Shown here piece after piece: positions 11,851 through 24,330 of a DNA stretch of 64,000 nucleotides (the stretch's first letter is position 1; each line of letters starts with the position of its first letter). The notes under the pieces were generated by a model. It was not told where the DNA came from. It did no database searches and was given only the letters and a program-made list of their open reading frames with translations. Made by a program: the position numbers and the translations under genes. Source of the stretch: Casuarina equisetifolia (Eukaryota > Streptophyta > Magnoliopsida > Fagales > Casuarinaceae); the NCBI GenBank assembly GCA_028551475.1, contig CM052356.1, positions 6,148,001 through 6,212,000 on the forward strand, given 5' to 3'.

Positions 11851-14800
11851 TCTCTCCAGTTCAGTTTATGTCGCTCTCACTGAAAAGCAGTGAATTGGGT
11901 TCTTGATTTTCCTTCATCTGTAAGTTTAGCGTACTGTTTTATTTAGGCCTTCTTTCTATGTCTTTCAGTAGGATCTTTCTTTTGTGATCAAATGGAAGTT
12001 GGGACAGAATCTCATGTTCTGAACAGGTGGGGCTAATTATGTGTGGGTACTTGATTTTCTTTTCTTTTCCTTTCTTTTCTTTTCTTTTCTACCGCTTTGT
12101 CTTTGACTCGGGTTCTTGACCAGTGCTCGCAGCATCTCTTTGAATCATAATTTTATAGGGAATTTTGGTTCGATAACAGCTTGTTTGAGCAGTTTTCCCA
12201 TATTAGTACGGTGACGATTTGAGCTTTTGAGGAACCTAGAGAGGTTTAGGTGACTGGAAATTTAGGGTTTTTTGCTGTTTTGGTGTGGTATCAGACATGG
12301 GACGAGTGGCTTCAGCTTTTAGAATTTGGACTGATAGTTAGCTTAACTTCAATAACTGGTGGTCTTGGGCCTTCTCAGAAAGAAAGATGAAGCCTTGAAG
12401 ATCCTGATTTCTATAATTTTAGATGTTTGCCATCTAAGGTGTGAATCCACATCAGTTGATTGTGTATGATGCGTCTATGTGTTTTTTGGTATATTTGATT
12501 CATTAGCAGTGGAAGCATGTCAAGTGCCCACGAGTGGCTAATTGTTGATTGTGAAGATACATTCAATAGGTTAGATGTTTTTGACATACATTGGCCCCTC
12601 ATGAGATGGAGTATGTCCAGCTATTTTCGACTCAATTTGACATGTATCTTGAAAGGTGTCCTATTAATGCAACAAAATTGCAATATTTCAAATGATCACT
12701 AAATCAATTGGACTCAAAATAATTTTTATATGAGCATATCTATTATGCTAAAGCATTTTTCTTTCAATTTTGTAGGTACATTTAATAACGTCATCTGCAT
12801 GAACATTTTTGCCGACATAGAGATCTGTGCTGGCATTATGAATGCTCTTACAAGCTGCTTTTGGTGGAAGAGGGCAAAACAAAGATCATGGAATCAGAAG
12901 GTTTCCACTCTTGCTTCTGAAACATCCTGTAAGCAGAAACTTGCATTGCTAGTTGACCAACTTTGTCCTAATTAGAGATTCTGTTAATACAACTTAATGG
13001 AAAATTAGAAAAGTTTAGAGCAACGGATGTAAGAAAGTGTAAAAAAAGGCTCTCTTGCAGGAATCAGAGGAAACAAAATGCAACAAGCTTTGAAAGGTCA
13101 ACACATTCTTCTCAATTGACAATTTGATTACTAAATCTCCTGTATTTCTAAATTTGTTTACAGTTACATTCAATGAAGTTGAGGCCTTGTATGAACTATA
13201 CAAGAAACTAAGCAGTTGCATACATGATGATGGCCTTATTCATGAGGTATATCCAGCTAGTGATTTGTTACGAAGCTTTTGATTTTCCTTTTCTCATGAG
13301 ATAGTGTTTATAGCTCAGTCCACTTGTTGGAATATGTGTCTAATATGCTTGAAGGATTAATGTAGTCATTTTGACTCTTTTTTTTTTTTTTTCATTTTGA
13401 CTCTTTGGTTAGAAATTTAGATGATTTTTGCACTTATACTAATTTATTCCACATTCTGGGTACAGGAAGAATTCCATCTTGCACTTCTCAAAAATAGCCA
13501 TAAGAAGGATCTTTTCGTTAGCAGGGTGCGTGTTTTCCATGTTCTTACGCCCATTTTGTATGTTCTAAATTGTTTTGTCACTTTTTATGCATTGGTGTTG
13601 TAAACCATTTCAAAATTTTGTGGGACAATGACAAATTAAAGAAGCCCATGTCTTCTTTAATTTGTATTTACAAAGCACCTAGAGATTAACAAGCTGTATT
13701 ATGTATCAAGAAATCCAAGTTGTCAATTTCCCAATACTCAAAGTGAATATAGGATCTCGAATGGGTCTAAAATTCTTATTGCAAGCCTAGACAACTAGTA
13801 ATTAAGTTTTGTACTTGCCCATTGCATCTTCTTGTTGCTTATCATCTATAAACTGTTAAAGTTTTATTTTTTTGTGTACTGAGCTTCTGATAGCTGATAT
13901 TACCCAATTTGGCATGGCAAGTCTTTGCAGATATTTGATCTGTTTGATCATAAGCATAATGGAGTAATTGAATTTGAAGAATTCGTCCGTTCGTTAAGCA
14001 TCTTTCACCCAGATGCACCTGAAGCAGACAAAATTGCACGTATGGAAACTAGTAATAAAAATGAATCAATAGTTCTTCATCTTTTTCCATCTTTGATCTT
14101 TTTTCTTCTTCTTCTGGAGACATTTATATTCTAAGTCAACATATGCAACTATCTCTTGCTCTATCCAATACCCTGTGGACCTTAAGCTGAGAAAATGTAT
14201 TCTTGCAGTTGTATTTAGATTGTATGATCTGCGACAGACTGGCTACATTGAGCGTGAAGAAGTGAGTGCTAACAGCTTTGCTCTCGTCCTTTTCATTTCT
14301 TTAAGGATATTGCAAAATGTAGTTTTCTTTAGCCTTCATTTGAGGAATTATCACTTGTCTTCGAGGTCTAGGTCAATGAAAATAGCGAATCTGATAACTT
14401 AACTAGTATTCTAACATTATCAATATCTTGTGTATCTTTAATGGTTAACGTGACCATATACAAAATATCCCATGTTTTTGAAGTCATAATAAGTATGATT
14501 TTAATATGCACTGCAACTTAGCCAATATTGAAACTACATAATTAGCAAGAATTTAAATTCTAATTTACCTGAATTACCTTCATGTAGTTGAAGTGATAAA
14601 TCACTATAACAAATCAGAAATCAGAAGATACCAGTTAGATATCTAGATATTTCCCACACCCCTCACCAGAAAATGGAAAGAAAAAAAATCTTGCAAGCCT
14701 GATTACAAGGTTGACAGGTGGTCACTGTAAGAGATAATTTTTCTAGCATGACCATGTCAATAATCACTGTTTGTCATTGCTTTGTTAGTATATACCACAT

Positions 14801-15671
14801 TAGGGTTACCTCAGTTGGCCTTCTTCATTATTTGGCTTTTCGCCAAATCTGTTGCATAATCTCTTGTGACTATACTTATCCTCTACAAATCTGTTTCCAC
14901 ATGCTATCAATCTTGAACTTCTTACGTGGCAATGGATTTTCTTTCAGTAGTCCAACGGCTGCATTTCTTGACTGTTTCAATTCATTTGTCATGAACCATT
15001 GTTGTTGTTGAAGTTGAAAGAGATGGTACTGGCTCTTCTGACTGAGTCTAATCTGGAGCTTACTGATGATATCGTGGAATCAATACTTGACAAGGTGTGG
15101 TGTACGTTTAAAAGTTGATGCATTTTGCACTCCTTCTTCTATCCGAATCTCAATTTGTGTCCAAAATCATCTAGACAATGTTGGAGGCAGATACAAAAGG
15201 TGACGGAAGGATCGATCTAGACGAGTGGAAGGAGTATGTGGCAAAGAACCCAACTGTAATCAAGAACATGACTCTTCCATATCTAAAGTTAGTCCTATGT
15301 TCTGCTCATATAATCATCTATTGCTTAGTTCATCTTTTTGAGGCCTGGTCATGTTGTCAAATCGAAAATAAGCTCCTTCAGTTCACCTCCCTTATGGCAC
15401 TACAAACTAGGTGATCACTAACACAAAGTTTCTTGTTAATGGAAAGGTCGGCATTCCTTTTTCTATAAAGAAACTACATTATGCTTTTTCAAGTAATATA
15501 AGCAGTTTGAAGAAATGATGTTCACCAAGAACATGAACTAATCATTTTGCTGCTGCTCATGTCGTACACCTTTCACATATCTGGTTTTAATTTTCCAGGG
15601 ACATAACCATGGCATTTCCCAGCTTTGTGCTTCACTCGAAATTTGAAGAGGAGAAACGATTGCCGAAGTAG
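11850..15671 (+). CDS. Calcineurin B-like calcium sensor, CBL4/SOS3-like, tandem copy 1
   Basis: CBL proteins bind Ca2+ through EF hands and recruit CIPK kinases to membranes. A likely 5' UTR exon ends at 11919 before GTAAGT. Coding exons: 12838-12928, 13164-13246, 13466-13525, 13931-14039, 14209-14261, 15014-15094, 15175-15287, 15599-15671 (663 nt, 220 residues). EF-hand segments seen are [11 protein letters not shown] (EF1), [13 protein letters not shown] (EF2), [12 protein letters not shown] (EF3) and [13 protein letters not shown] (EF4). The C-terminus holds AFPSF, the conserved motif with a serine that CIPKs phosphorylate in known CBLs. The N-terminus is [15 protein letters not shown], not the MGC start that allows myristoylation in CBL4. 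An in-frame ATG at 12799, in the same exon if it begins after the AG at 12774, would add 13 residues. Copy 2 has identical exon sizes except the last exon. Orientation, spacing and homologous 5' and 3' flanks show tandem duplication. Confidence 0.88.
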
Positions 15672-18420
15672 GATAGAATAAACGTCATTCTCCCTCTGTC
15701 GCTGAACCCATCGGAACATCGACCATGAAGAACCTGCACAATCATGGTTGCAGCTAGAGCAGCAGAGACAGCAAAGAACCAACAATTCTAAGGCATCCCC
15801 CAACCACATTCAAGGGCAATATCAAGCCATAGCATTGCCGTGGTTTAAGTTAAGGGTTCACGTTGGTTTAACCATGTAGTTCACGCTGTTTCTACTTCTC
15901 TACACAACTTTTAAAACAGGGAAAAAAGTTTTAGTGTTTGTTTACATTGGTTTACTACTTGCAGTTCTCTTTTGTGTGTAAAAGTGAAAAATGATTTGAA
16001 AGCGTGAAACATTGTGACTCCTTCAATGTTCAAGTGATTTATATGCATTCATCTTTCTTAGCATGTTTTGAAGTATTTAACCCTAGTTATCTCAGGATCT
16101 CAGTTCACTTGTACGGATGCAGTACTACTGTTTTCAGGATGGTACGTGGATGCTTCAAGACGTCAAATGACCGGAAGGTTCTTTCACCATGCGTGGTATT
16201 TTGACGGAAAGATTAGAAATCCAGGAGACTGGTTGATGACATTTGGTGAAAATGTCAGGAATAAGAAGCAGATACAGCTGTAAACACATGCAGCATAAAG
16301 GCATGCCAAAGACTTGCGTGGTTTAAGATAATTATTCATATTTCTTAGAGAAACAGTCTTCTCACTATTTGGATTTTATACACTTAATAGCTATCAAAGA
16401 ATTATTTTTTTTATTACTTCTTTCCTTTTTATCATTATAATGGCTCATTAAATAAGCTATTGCAAGTATCATATTTATAGGCAACATGGTAAAAACATGT
16501 TTAATCCCAATTTTAATTCCATACCTAACAGAAAATATAATAACAATAATACAATAGAATCACTCTCTTCCCAATAGAGGGAATTGAAAATACAAGGTTG
16601 GCATGACCAGGGATTCCGTGGTTGTGATCTAAATTCTTTTCCCTCTTTTGAAATGAAACAATCCAATCTTTTCCAAATACTGCAGCACTTCCTTTTAATG
16701 TCCACCACCAGCTCTTTTCTACATTTTGGGCTCGTCTCATCTATGCTCAGTCGTGGAACTTTCTTCCCATTATTTCCCTTTGTCTCATCTTCTCTCTTCT
16801 TTCTCTCCCTCTCTCCCTCTCTTTGTGCATCACGGATCCCAAAAGTCTCTTTCGTGAGGTGTTGACTGTCCTACCTACCAAGATTTGGGGTGAAAATTAG
16901 TAAAATTAAATATATTTTATGTATATTTTATATATATTTTAAAAGTTACTCTCCTTTCTCCTTTTCATGATAGTAAGTGATATCCGGTTAAGATTCTTAG
17001 TAATATCTTACTAAGACTTCTTATGATAATAATATAAAAAGAAAAGATTATAGGAAAACTTATGAAATTAAAAAAGAGTAGAAAAAAATATTACACCTTA
17101 CAATTGTAATAGTCTACGATGCCTCATGAGTGACATAACTAGATAATGCTACATTGTGTAATGACCATTAACTGAGAGAATCCAATAAGTTATGAGTGTT
17201 AAGAACAATTATGTAAAAATCATAAGTAAATCTTTATTGAGATATCACCAATGTATAATACAATATATGCATTGGCATAATCTTTTACTTTTTATAAATG
17301 TTTGTTACCAACTATGTCTTGCTCTTGTTTGTTAAATAAGCTTAAAAGGGTTAGAAATTTTCCTTCACACTTGTATACCAAGAGTATACTTTCTCTATAA
17401 CTTTATTTTTCTCTTGTAATTAATTTTAGTTTTACTTAATCAATCAATAAGTTTTTCTTTCTAATATTACAAAAGTTTATTAAAATTTCTATTATTTTAA
17501 ATAGTAATTTTGTATTTTATTAAAGAAACCTAATAAGAGGAACATGAACTAGTAGTTGTGTCAATAATAGAAATATAAAATAATATGTTAATTTAAACCT
17601 TTTAAATCTTATGTCATTCTTATATGTATAATTTATATATATATATATGTTTATGTAATTGATGAATTTTGCAACACCACCAACTACTTTGAAAGGCGAT
17701 TCGTCCATCCCATCAATTATTTTGAAGTGATTGACAATCTTCAAAAAGCGGTGAGGTAAGCCACAAAGTGAATATGCAGAAAAGTGTGATAAGAAAGGGA
17801 TGCGATGGTGGGAGAGAGGAGGGTGCAAGGAAAGACAAGCAAAATGCTTGACGTTGTAAGCAAAGCTTTATCGTGGTGGAGATTTAACCATTCTTTGTCG
17901 ACCCTGTGTAAAAAAGCTTCACATACGAAAAGGTATGTTAACCAATCCATGGCTATATGGTGAGATGATTGGTGTAAACGGATGCAATTGTCGCATCAAC
18001 AAAGGCTTGGCATATTTCCTGGTGTTTTTATGGTGACAACAATTCCACCTGAAGACAAAAGAACTCGACATAACAGAAACATCACCAGAAACTCTTTATA
18101 GGCGATTGAAGTCTATGCCTTCGCGGCACAAAAGGTCGTCCCCGGTTGAAACCTTGTCATTTAAAATTCCATCTGCTAAACCACGATCTTAGGAGGCGGC
18201 TTGATCTTCGACAAGAACATTGAATGCCTCAAAAACTACTCTCTAACGTAGAATCAAATATATGATGCTGTCGTTAATCAACATTATGCTCATTTAATAT
18301 ACGCTAAGCGGATTCAGACATCACAACAACAAGTGGGGGCCGAGTCATGCAAATGGAGAAGCTCTGAAAGTGAACAGCAAGTCTTCACCCACTGAAAGGA
18401 CTTACGGGTTAGTTTAATAT
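15672..18420. other. 3' UTR of CBL copy 1 and intergenic DNA
   Basis: The first several hundred bases are probably 3' UTR. Sequence near 16135-16200 has a relative near 22360-22420 downstream of CBL copy 2, so the duplicated block includes the 3' flank. A CT-rich stretch lies at about 16790-16825. A stretch at 18000-18270 reads like an old coding remnant in broken frames (VYAFAAQKVVPG, GGGLIFDKNIECLKNYS), but I do not recognise its family. No intact gene is seen. Confidence 0.4.
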
Positions 18421-18442
18421 TTACTGCTTCCTCTACTTCAAC

Positions 18443-18449
18443 TATAAAA
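18443..18449 (+). promoter_or_regulatory. Candidate TATA box of CBL copy 2
   Basis: TATAAAA in ACTATAAAACGAG lies upstream of the noncoding 5' region of CBL copy 2. A start of transcription about 30 bases further on would leave a long 5' UTR with one or more introns before the ATG at 19424, as in copy 1. Based on motif and position only. Confidence 0.4.
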
Positions 18450-19423
18450 CGAGTTCCCGATGTTCTTCCATGATCAAGTTCAGCAAACTGTTTAGACTCA
18501 GCAACTCTTTTTCCTTCATCCTTCGACGTGATCTTTCTTTTTTGGTAAAAAGAGGTTCGGTACAGGATCTCATTATGAACATGTTGGGTAAACTCTTTTT
18601 GTTACTAGGTTTTCTTTTTTCACTTTTTCATTTGGGTCCTCCACTTTTCAGGACTTCTGGTGCTTGGCTCCACCATAAGCTGTTCAAGCAGTTGACCTTT
18701 TACTCGTGATTTTGCTGGCTCCACCCTAGGCTGTTCAAACACTTGACTTTATACTGTGCACAAGATCTTCTGATCAATCCAGAGATCATTCCGATTCCAT
18801 TAGTAAGGAGGATTCAGAATATCACACGCTGATCAATCAACGAGAGGTCATGATTTTCCGTTGTGAGGATACAATTCGGCAATTCTGAGGAGTTTACAGA
18901 GCTTTAGACAAACAGGGAGTTTGGGATTCGACTTCACGAGCTCAGTTTGCCCATTTCTGGGATCAAGAACAGGAGGCCTTGGGCTCTTTCAGAAGGAAAA
19001 GACAAAACCTGAAAGTTTGTATTCATTTCTACCTTTTAGATGTCCCAGGTTGTGAATCTGCATAGGCAGTAAAGCCGGATTTGATGATTCTCCTTAAATG
19101 TCTCTTAGGTTGCATTCTATTCATCAGCAGTGGAAGCACGTCAGGTGCCCACGAGAAGTTGGGCCATCACAGAGAGTGAGAAACTTCCTGTTCATATTCT
19201 TGAGATCTGTCCTCTAAACGCAAAATAGAAAATGAACCAAATCATATGCTCTGTACAACAGATATGGCAGAATATCGTAGAACGAAATCTTACCAAATGA
19301 CTGTATGTATACATAGGCGTATCTCTTATTCCAAAGCATTCTTTCTTTGCGTAGAGCAGGCATATATTCGACACCATCATTGGCACAGACAACTTGTCCA
19401 TAGCATAAGCCTGTGAGCCAGTG

Positions 19424-22017
19424 ATGCATCTTCTTAAGGGCTGCTTTTGCTTGAAGAAGGCCAAGCAAAATTCTTGGTCTCGGGCGGCTGCTATTCTTGC
19501 TTCTGAAACATCTTGTAAGTAGAAATTAAGGCTGTGTTAATTGATCGATTTTGGATTATTGGACAAGAAGAGACAGCTTTAACTGGGTATATTTCCTCTA
19601 CATATCCGGATTAGGTTCTGCTTCCATTTTTCCATCTGTGGCGCGAAGTTTAATACTGCAATAGAAATGCACTATTTGGGTAATGATACTTTTTTTTGGG
19701 AGGGAGTAAAAACTGGTTTTGAACTGGTCGGGATTTTTTCTTCTTATGTCCCCTGTGCATCCTTATTATAACACCACTTTCCCATATATAAGTTCTGGAT
19801 ATATATGAATGTTTCGAAATTTTGGAAGGCCATGCTTGATTGACCATGTTGAGTTGGAATTTTGCTCATAAACTTTTGACAGTTCAAATTAATGAAGTAG
19901 AGGCCTTGTATGATCTCTTCAAGAAACTAAGCAGTTCCATACTTGACGATGGTCTTATTCACAAGGTATGTACACCCAAGGATTGATTTTGTAGCTTTTA
20001 ATTTGTCTTTGCTTGAGCTAGTGTTGGCAGCTTGGTCCATATTCTGAAGTCTATGATTACATTTTGAGGGTCAAGATAGGGATTTAAGCTCTTTTGATTG
20101 GAATTTGGGATGACTTACGATACTTGGCTCATTTATTTGGTGACATTCAATGTACAGGAAGAATTCTATCTTGCACTTCTGAGAAACAGTCGTCAGAAAA
20201 ATCTTTTTGTAGATAGGGTATGTATTTTCTATCTTACAGTCTTTTTTTTTTTTTTCTGAATTCAAAGTTTTGACTTTTGATATTAACAATTTATACTGTC
20301 ATCATATAGAAAATTCAAATTTTTATAGGTTAGCAAAGCCAAATTAAAAAGCCCCATTCTTTGAGAACTTTTATGTGATCAGCAATTAATTGAACATTTA
20401 AAGATCAGCTACGCTTGTACATTGAACAAATCCAACTTTTCAACGTGCTGAAAACTCAAATGGGTCGAAGAGTCTTGTCACGATACTGAGCAAAGATATA
20501 TAACTTATGTACTTCTTATTATGGCTTGTTGCCGACCAACTTTAATTTGTCAACTTTATGATTTTGCATATTCAAATTTTGGACAGTTGACATAATGAAT
20601 TTGACTTGGCAACTTATTGCAGGTATTTGATCTATTTGATATTAAGCATAATGGGGTTATTGAATTTGATGAATTTGTTCGATGTTTAAGCATCTTCCAT
20701 CCTAATGCACCTGAAGCAGACAAAGTTACATGTATGAAAATTTCTCATGAAAGAAAATCTTTTTTTTTTTTTGCTTTCTCATTATTGTTTGTCTTTGATC
20801 TTTGTTTTTCGATTGCTGGAGTAAAGATTATAAGTGTCTCTTGATCTATTCGATACTCTTCTAAACCCTAAGCTAGAAAAAGGTTTTCTTGCAGTTGCAT
20901 TTCGATTGTATGATCTGAGGCAGACGGGCTACATCGAGCATGAAGAGGTCAGTTCTCTCAAATATCAGAGGCTTAAAGTTTGTTTGAGAATACTGCAGGT
21001 TCTATTAATAACAATAAAAGCCATGGGGCTCTAACTCGATCAATTACACTACTCTCAAAAGTCTAAACCAGTGAATAGTTGTAATTATATGATTAATATC
21101 TTTTTTTTTTGTTTTGGTTTATGTGGCCAAATAGAATCTATTTACTTTTCTCTAATCCACCATGGATGTTATAACATTCATATTGCTTAAGGTCTTAATT
21201 AGTATCACTTCTAACTCCTGCATCAGTTACAATGCAAAATCCTTTTTGTGTTTTAGCAAGACTAAATCAGATATCGGAAGATGTAGGAGGCTGGCCGGTT
21301 GCAATTTTGAAAGAGAAATCTTGTAGCATGGTCCTCCGACCAATCACTTATTGTCTTTACCTTTTCTCGTATTCAACATATTACGGATACTATACTTGGC
21401 CTTAATCATCAATTGGCTTTTGTCAAATATGCTATCTAATCCCTTATGACAAGTATAATGATTCCGATTTTCCTTTGTAATCCACCTGCTGTACTTCGAA
21501 CTTGATGAACCATTTTTGGTATTGAAGTTGAAGGAGATGGTGTTAGCTATTCTGGACGAATCTGATCTGGTACTTCCTGATGATGTTGTGGAGTCGATGG
21601 TTAATAAGGTGTGCATGCTTCAGAAATTGCTGTATTTTCACTTATTATTGTTTATGAATCTCATCTGTGGTCAAATTCATTTAGACATTCATGGAGGCAG
21701 ACTCAAAAGGAGACGGGAAGATTGATCCAGAAGAGTGGAAGCAATATGTGGAAAAGAATCCATCTCTAATAAGGAACATGAATCTTCCATATTTGAAGTG
21801 GGTCCTGCAGCTTTGTTCATATTATCATCTATCGTTAATTCATAATTAACAACATTGTTCATGATGCCATAAGAACTTAAGCTGTACAGCCATCTCGGTC
21901 TTTACTCTTATCTTACACCTTTTCATGGTTTCATTCAGGGACATAACCCTCGCGTTCCCCAGCTTTGTGCTTAACTCGGAATTTGAAGAAGATAATTACC
22001 AATGTTATACGGTATAA
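19424..22017 (+). CDS. Calcineurin B-like calcium sensor, CBL4/SOS3-like, tandem copy 2
   Basis: Coding exons: 19424-19514, 19883-19965, 20158-20217, 20623-20731, 20895-20947, 21528-21608, 21685-21797, 21939-22017 (669 nt, 222 residues). EF-hand segments: [36 protein letters not shown] and [13 protein letters not shown]. The C-terminus carries AFPSF and ends [11 protein letters not shown]. The start is [15 protein letters not shown]. An in-frame TAA stands seven codons before this ATG, so no longer reading frame is available in this exon. The internal [10 protein letters not shown] looks like the MGC start of CBL4 proteins, but here the Gly is residue 6, so N-myristoylation is not expected; the cysteines could still be acylated. 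All exon lengths match copy 1 except the last, which is 6 nt longer. Alternative: an upstream exon that supplies another N-terminus, which only a transcript could show. Confidence 0.88.
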
Positions 22018-22680
22018 ACCTCGTTATCATTCAAATGCTGAACTAATCAAGACACTGCCGTGATGAACTCTTTCTGGGGTGCCTGTCAATCTATTAAACG
22101 TCCATGGTTGCAGGGAAATTATAGTTCGGATTGTTTCCACTCATCTGTCTAAATTCAAAGACAAAACTCAGAAGAATAGTATTTATATTCATAGGTTTAC
22201 AGCGCAGAGTACTTTTTCATGTGTGAATAATGAAGATTATTCCGAAAATGTTATGACTGATTGTTGCAAGATTTCAAGTTTCCATCTCTAATTTTTTTTC
22301 AATCAATTTGTCAATAAGGTGGATTCTCTTTACTCCATGATGTAACTTCTACGTAGAGGAGACAATATTGGCTCCTCAAGATGTCAAATGACCACAACTC
22401 ACTTTCAGTAAGCGTGGCATCTCAGTGATCCATGAGGTAGAGCGATCACATTCAATGAAGAATTCTTAATACATCAGAATCACCAAGTGTAATGTCAGAT
22501 GATTTTATACCTTATTCCCAAAAGAGACGAAGCAGAAACAGATAGACTAGATGATAACTCTATTTTTATAGAGTTATTTTACCTATTTTTTAGGCAATAA
22601 ATAATACAATGTTTATGAGAAAATATTTGAACTCCTCTTATTTATTTGAATTTGTCGTGTTTTTGTAGCACAAGGAGAAA
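22018..22680. other. 3' UTR and flank of CBL copy 2
   Basis: Likely 3' UTR followed by sequence related to the flank of copy 1 (near 22360-22420). No gene. Confidence 0.4.
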
Positions 22681-22684
22681 AGGG

Positions 22685-23900
22685 ATAAACATGGAGAACC
22701 TGATGCTTATTGTGTGGCAAAATTGTAATATCAAGATCAAGAAAGTCAAGATGGGCTTGGGCTTTGGATAATTGTTATTAGATTTTCTATTGTTATTGGA
22801 TTTTCTATTTAAATAGAAAACTCAGTCATGTTAGGAATTCAAGTCTCAATTAATTTAGGAGTTTAAAACACAATTGTTTTAAGTCTCTAAAACTCAATTG
22901 TTTTAGGTTTCTAAAACCCAATTGTTTTAGGTCTCTAAAACCTAATTTTACTAGGATAGGAGATAGGTCTAAACCTCAACCCTATTTAAGAGAAGAGAAG
23001 AGGCAAAAGAAAGGGGGGAGGAAATTGAGCACAACTCAAGAAAGAAGCTAAGAATTCAAGGTCTTCTTGAAGAGAAGACAAAAAGGGTGACAGACTTCTT
23101 GTTCTTGGATTCAAGATGCCTTCTTTATTTCTTATTACCATTCTTCCTCATTATTTCTTTATGTTTTAGTTTATTTTTGTTAGAGCTACGATGTAACCTA
23201 ATTATGATGGTATGAATCTTATGATTATTATGTTTTGCAAGATATTTTATTTATGTGAAGTTACATATTACGGAGTTTAATGCTTTTAGGTGATTAGCTA
23301 CCACTTAGATGACTTGATTTGCATGTTAAAGACCGACAGGAAATAGCATGCAGTTGCTTCTTGTAACATGTAACCATAAATTAAATATGGATAGACATAT
23401 ACCATATTGTTTGTGTGGCTTTTGGTGTAAACTGGGAATATTCATAGATCCTAATGCATTTGGTTTGTTTCAATTCACATATAGAGATATAGTGAATTAA
23501 TGAACTAAGTAGGTTTACTATACCTAGACATAGGATAGTAAATAAATTAGGAAATTCCGCCATCACATAGATATTATCTCTCTTGCAAGCATAAATAATC
23601 AATATTAATACCTAGTAATTATGGTGAAGTCATATGCTCTAACATATTTCTTTTATTAAGTTTTCTTAGACTTAGTTAGTTAATCTATCATCTATCAATT
23701 TGGTTTGCTAGATAAATTTTAGAATTAATTCATCATTAGTACTTAATTAGTTTAGTATTTACCAATCTTCGTGGGACGATACTTTTCTTATCATTATATT
23801 ACTTGTTCGACATGTTCACTTGCATATAAATTTCACCGAATACTAGACAATGTAGGACAATATGCTTTGACTCATTTAAGCTTTTCTTTTCTTTGGGTGG
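22685..23900. mobile_element. Candidate LTR-retroelement remnant (noncoding)
   Basis: This noncoding block differs in texture from its surroundings. It holds three adjacent units of about 29 bases built on CAATTGTTTTAGGTCTCTAAAA (22864-22945). It ends with a stretch around 23770-23830 (CGTGGGACGATACTT...ATTACTTGTTCGACATGTTCACTTGCA) that resembles untranslated leaders of large plant LTR elements. No coding parts are present and both ends are approximate. It may be a solo or partial element. Low certainty. Confidence 0.3.
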
Positions 23901-23999
23901 TGGAGGCCAGAGGGGAGAGGGGTGGGAACAGTAGTCACCACTTAATCCAGAAGCTTAAAACTAAAGCATAAAGATAAGATTAGTATAGATCTTACGTTT

Positions 24000-24330
24000 C
24001 ACCTTTCAAGTGATTAAAATCCGGTGTGTTCCACATTGTCAATATACTAGCTTGTTGTACTTTTTATAAGTGGAAATGTTTCCCCCTTTTAGAAGTTGGT
24101 TTTAACAGAAAAACAAAATTTTACTAAAGCTTAGATGTAAAGGGTTCTGTACCCATGTCTCAAAATTTGGGCAGGTCTCCATGAAAATATATCCCCACGC
24201 TAGGGGCAAAGGGCTGACTTGAAATCTAGTACGTTCCACATTGGCAATGTATTGGCGTATTGTGCTCATTAGATGTAGACATGTTTTCCTCTCTTGTAAG
24301 CCAATTTTAAGGGAGAAAGTAAGCCTTTTA
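24000..24330. repeat. Dispersed repeat, two partial copies with a TTCCACATTG core
   Basis: Two related segments (about 24010-24170 and 24215-24330) share a TTCCACATTG core, a downstream TATA-like or AT segment, TCTTGTAAGC-like and TTTTAAGGGAGAA-like pieces. A more decayed relative lies in a GDSL gene intron at about 28440-28770. This looks like a noncoding dispersed repeat of unknown class. Confidence 0.45.

Noticed and set aside
16475-16865. Overlapping frames on both strands near 16.5-16.9 kb
   Set aside because: They overlap each other, end in CT-rich simple sequence and match no family.
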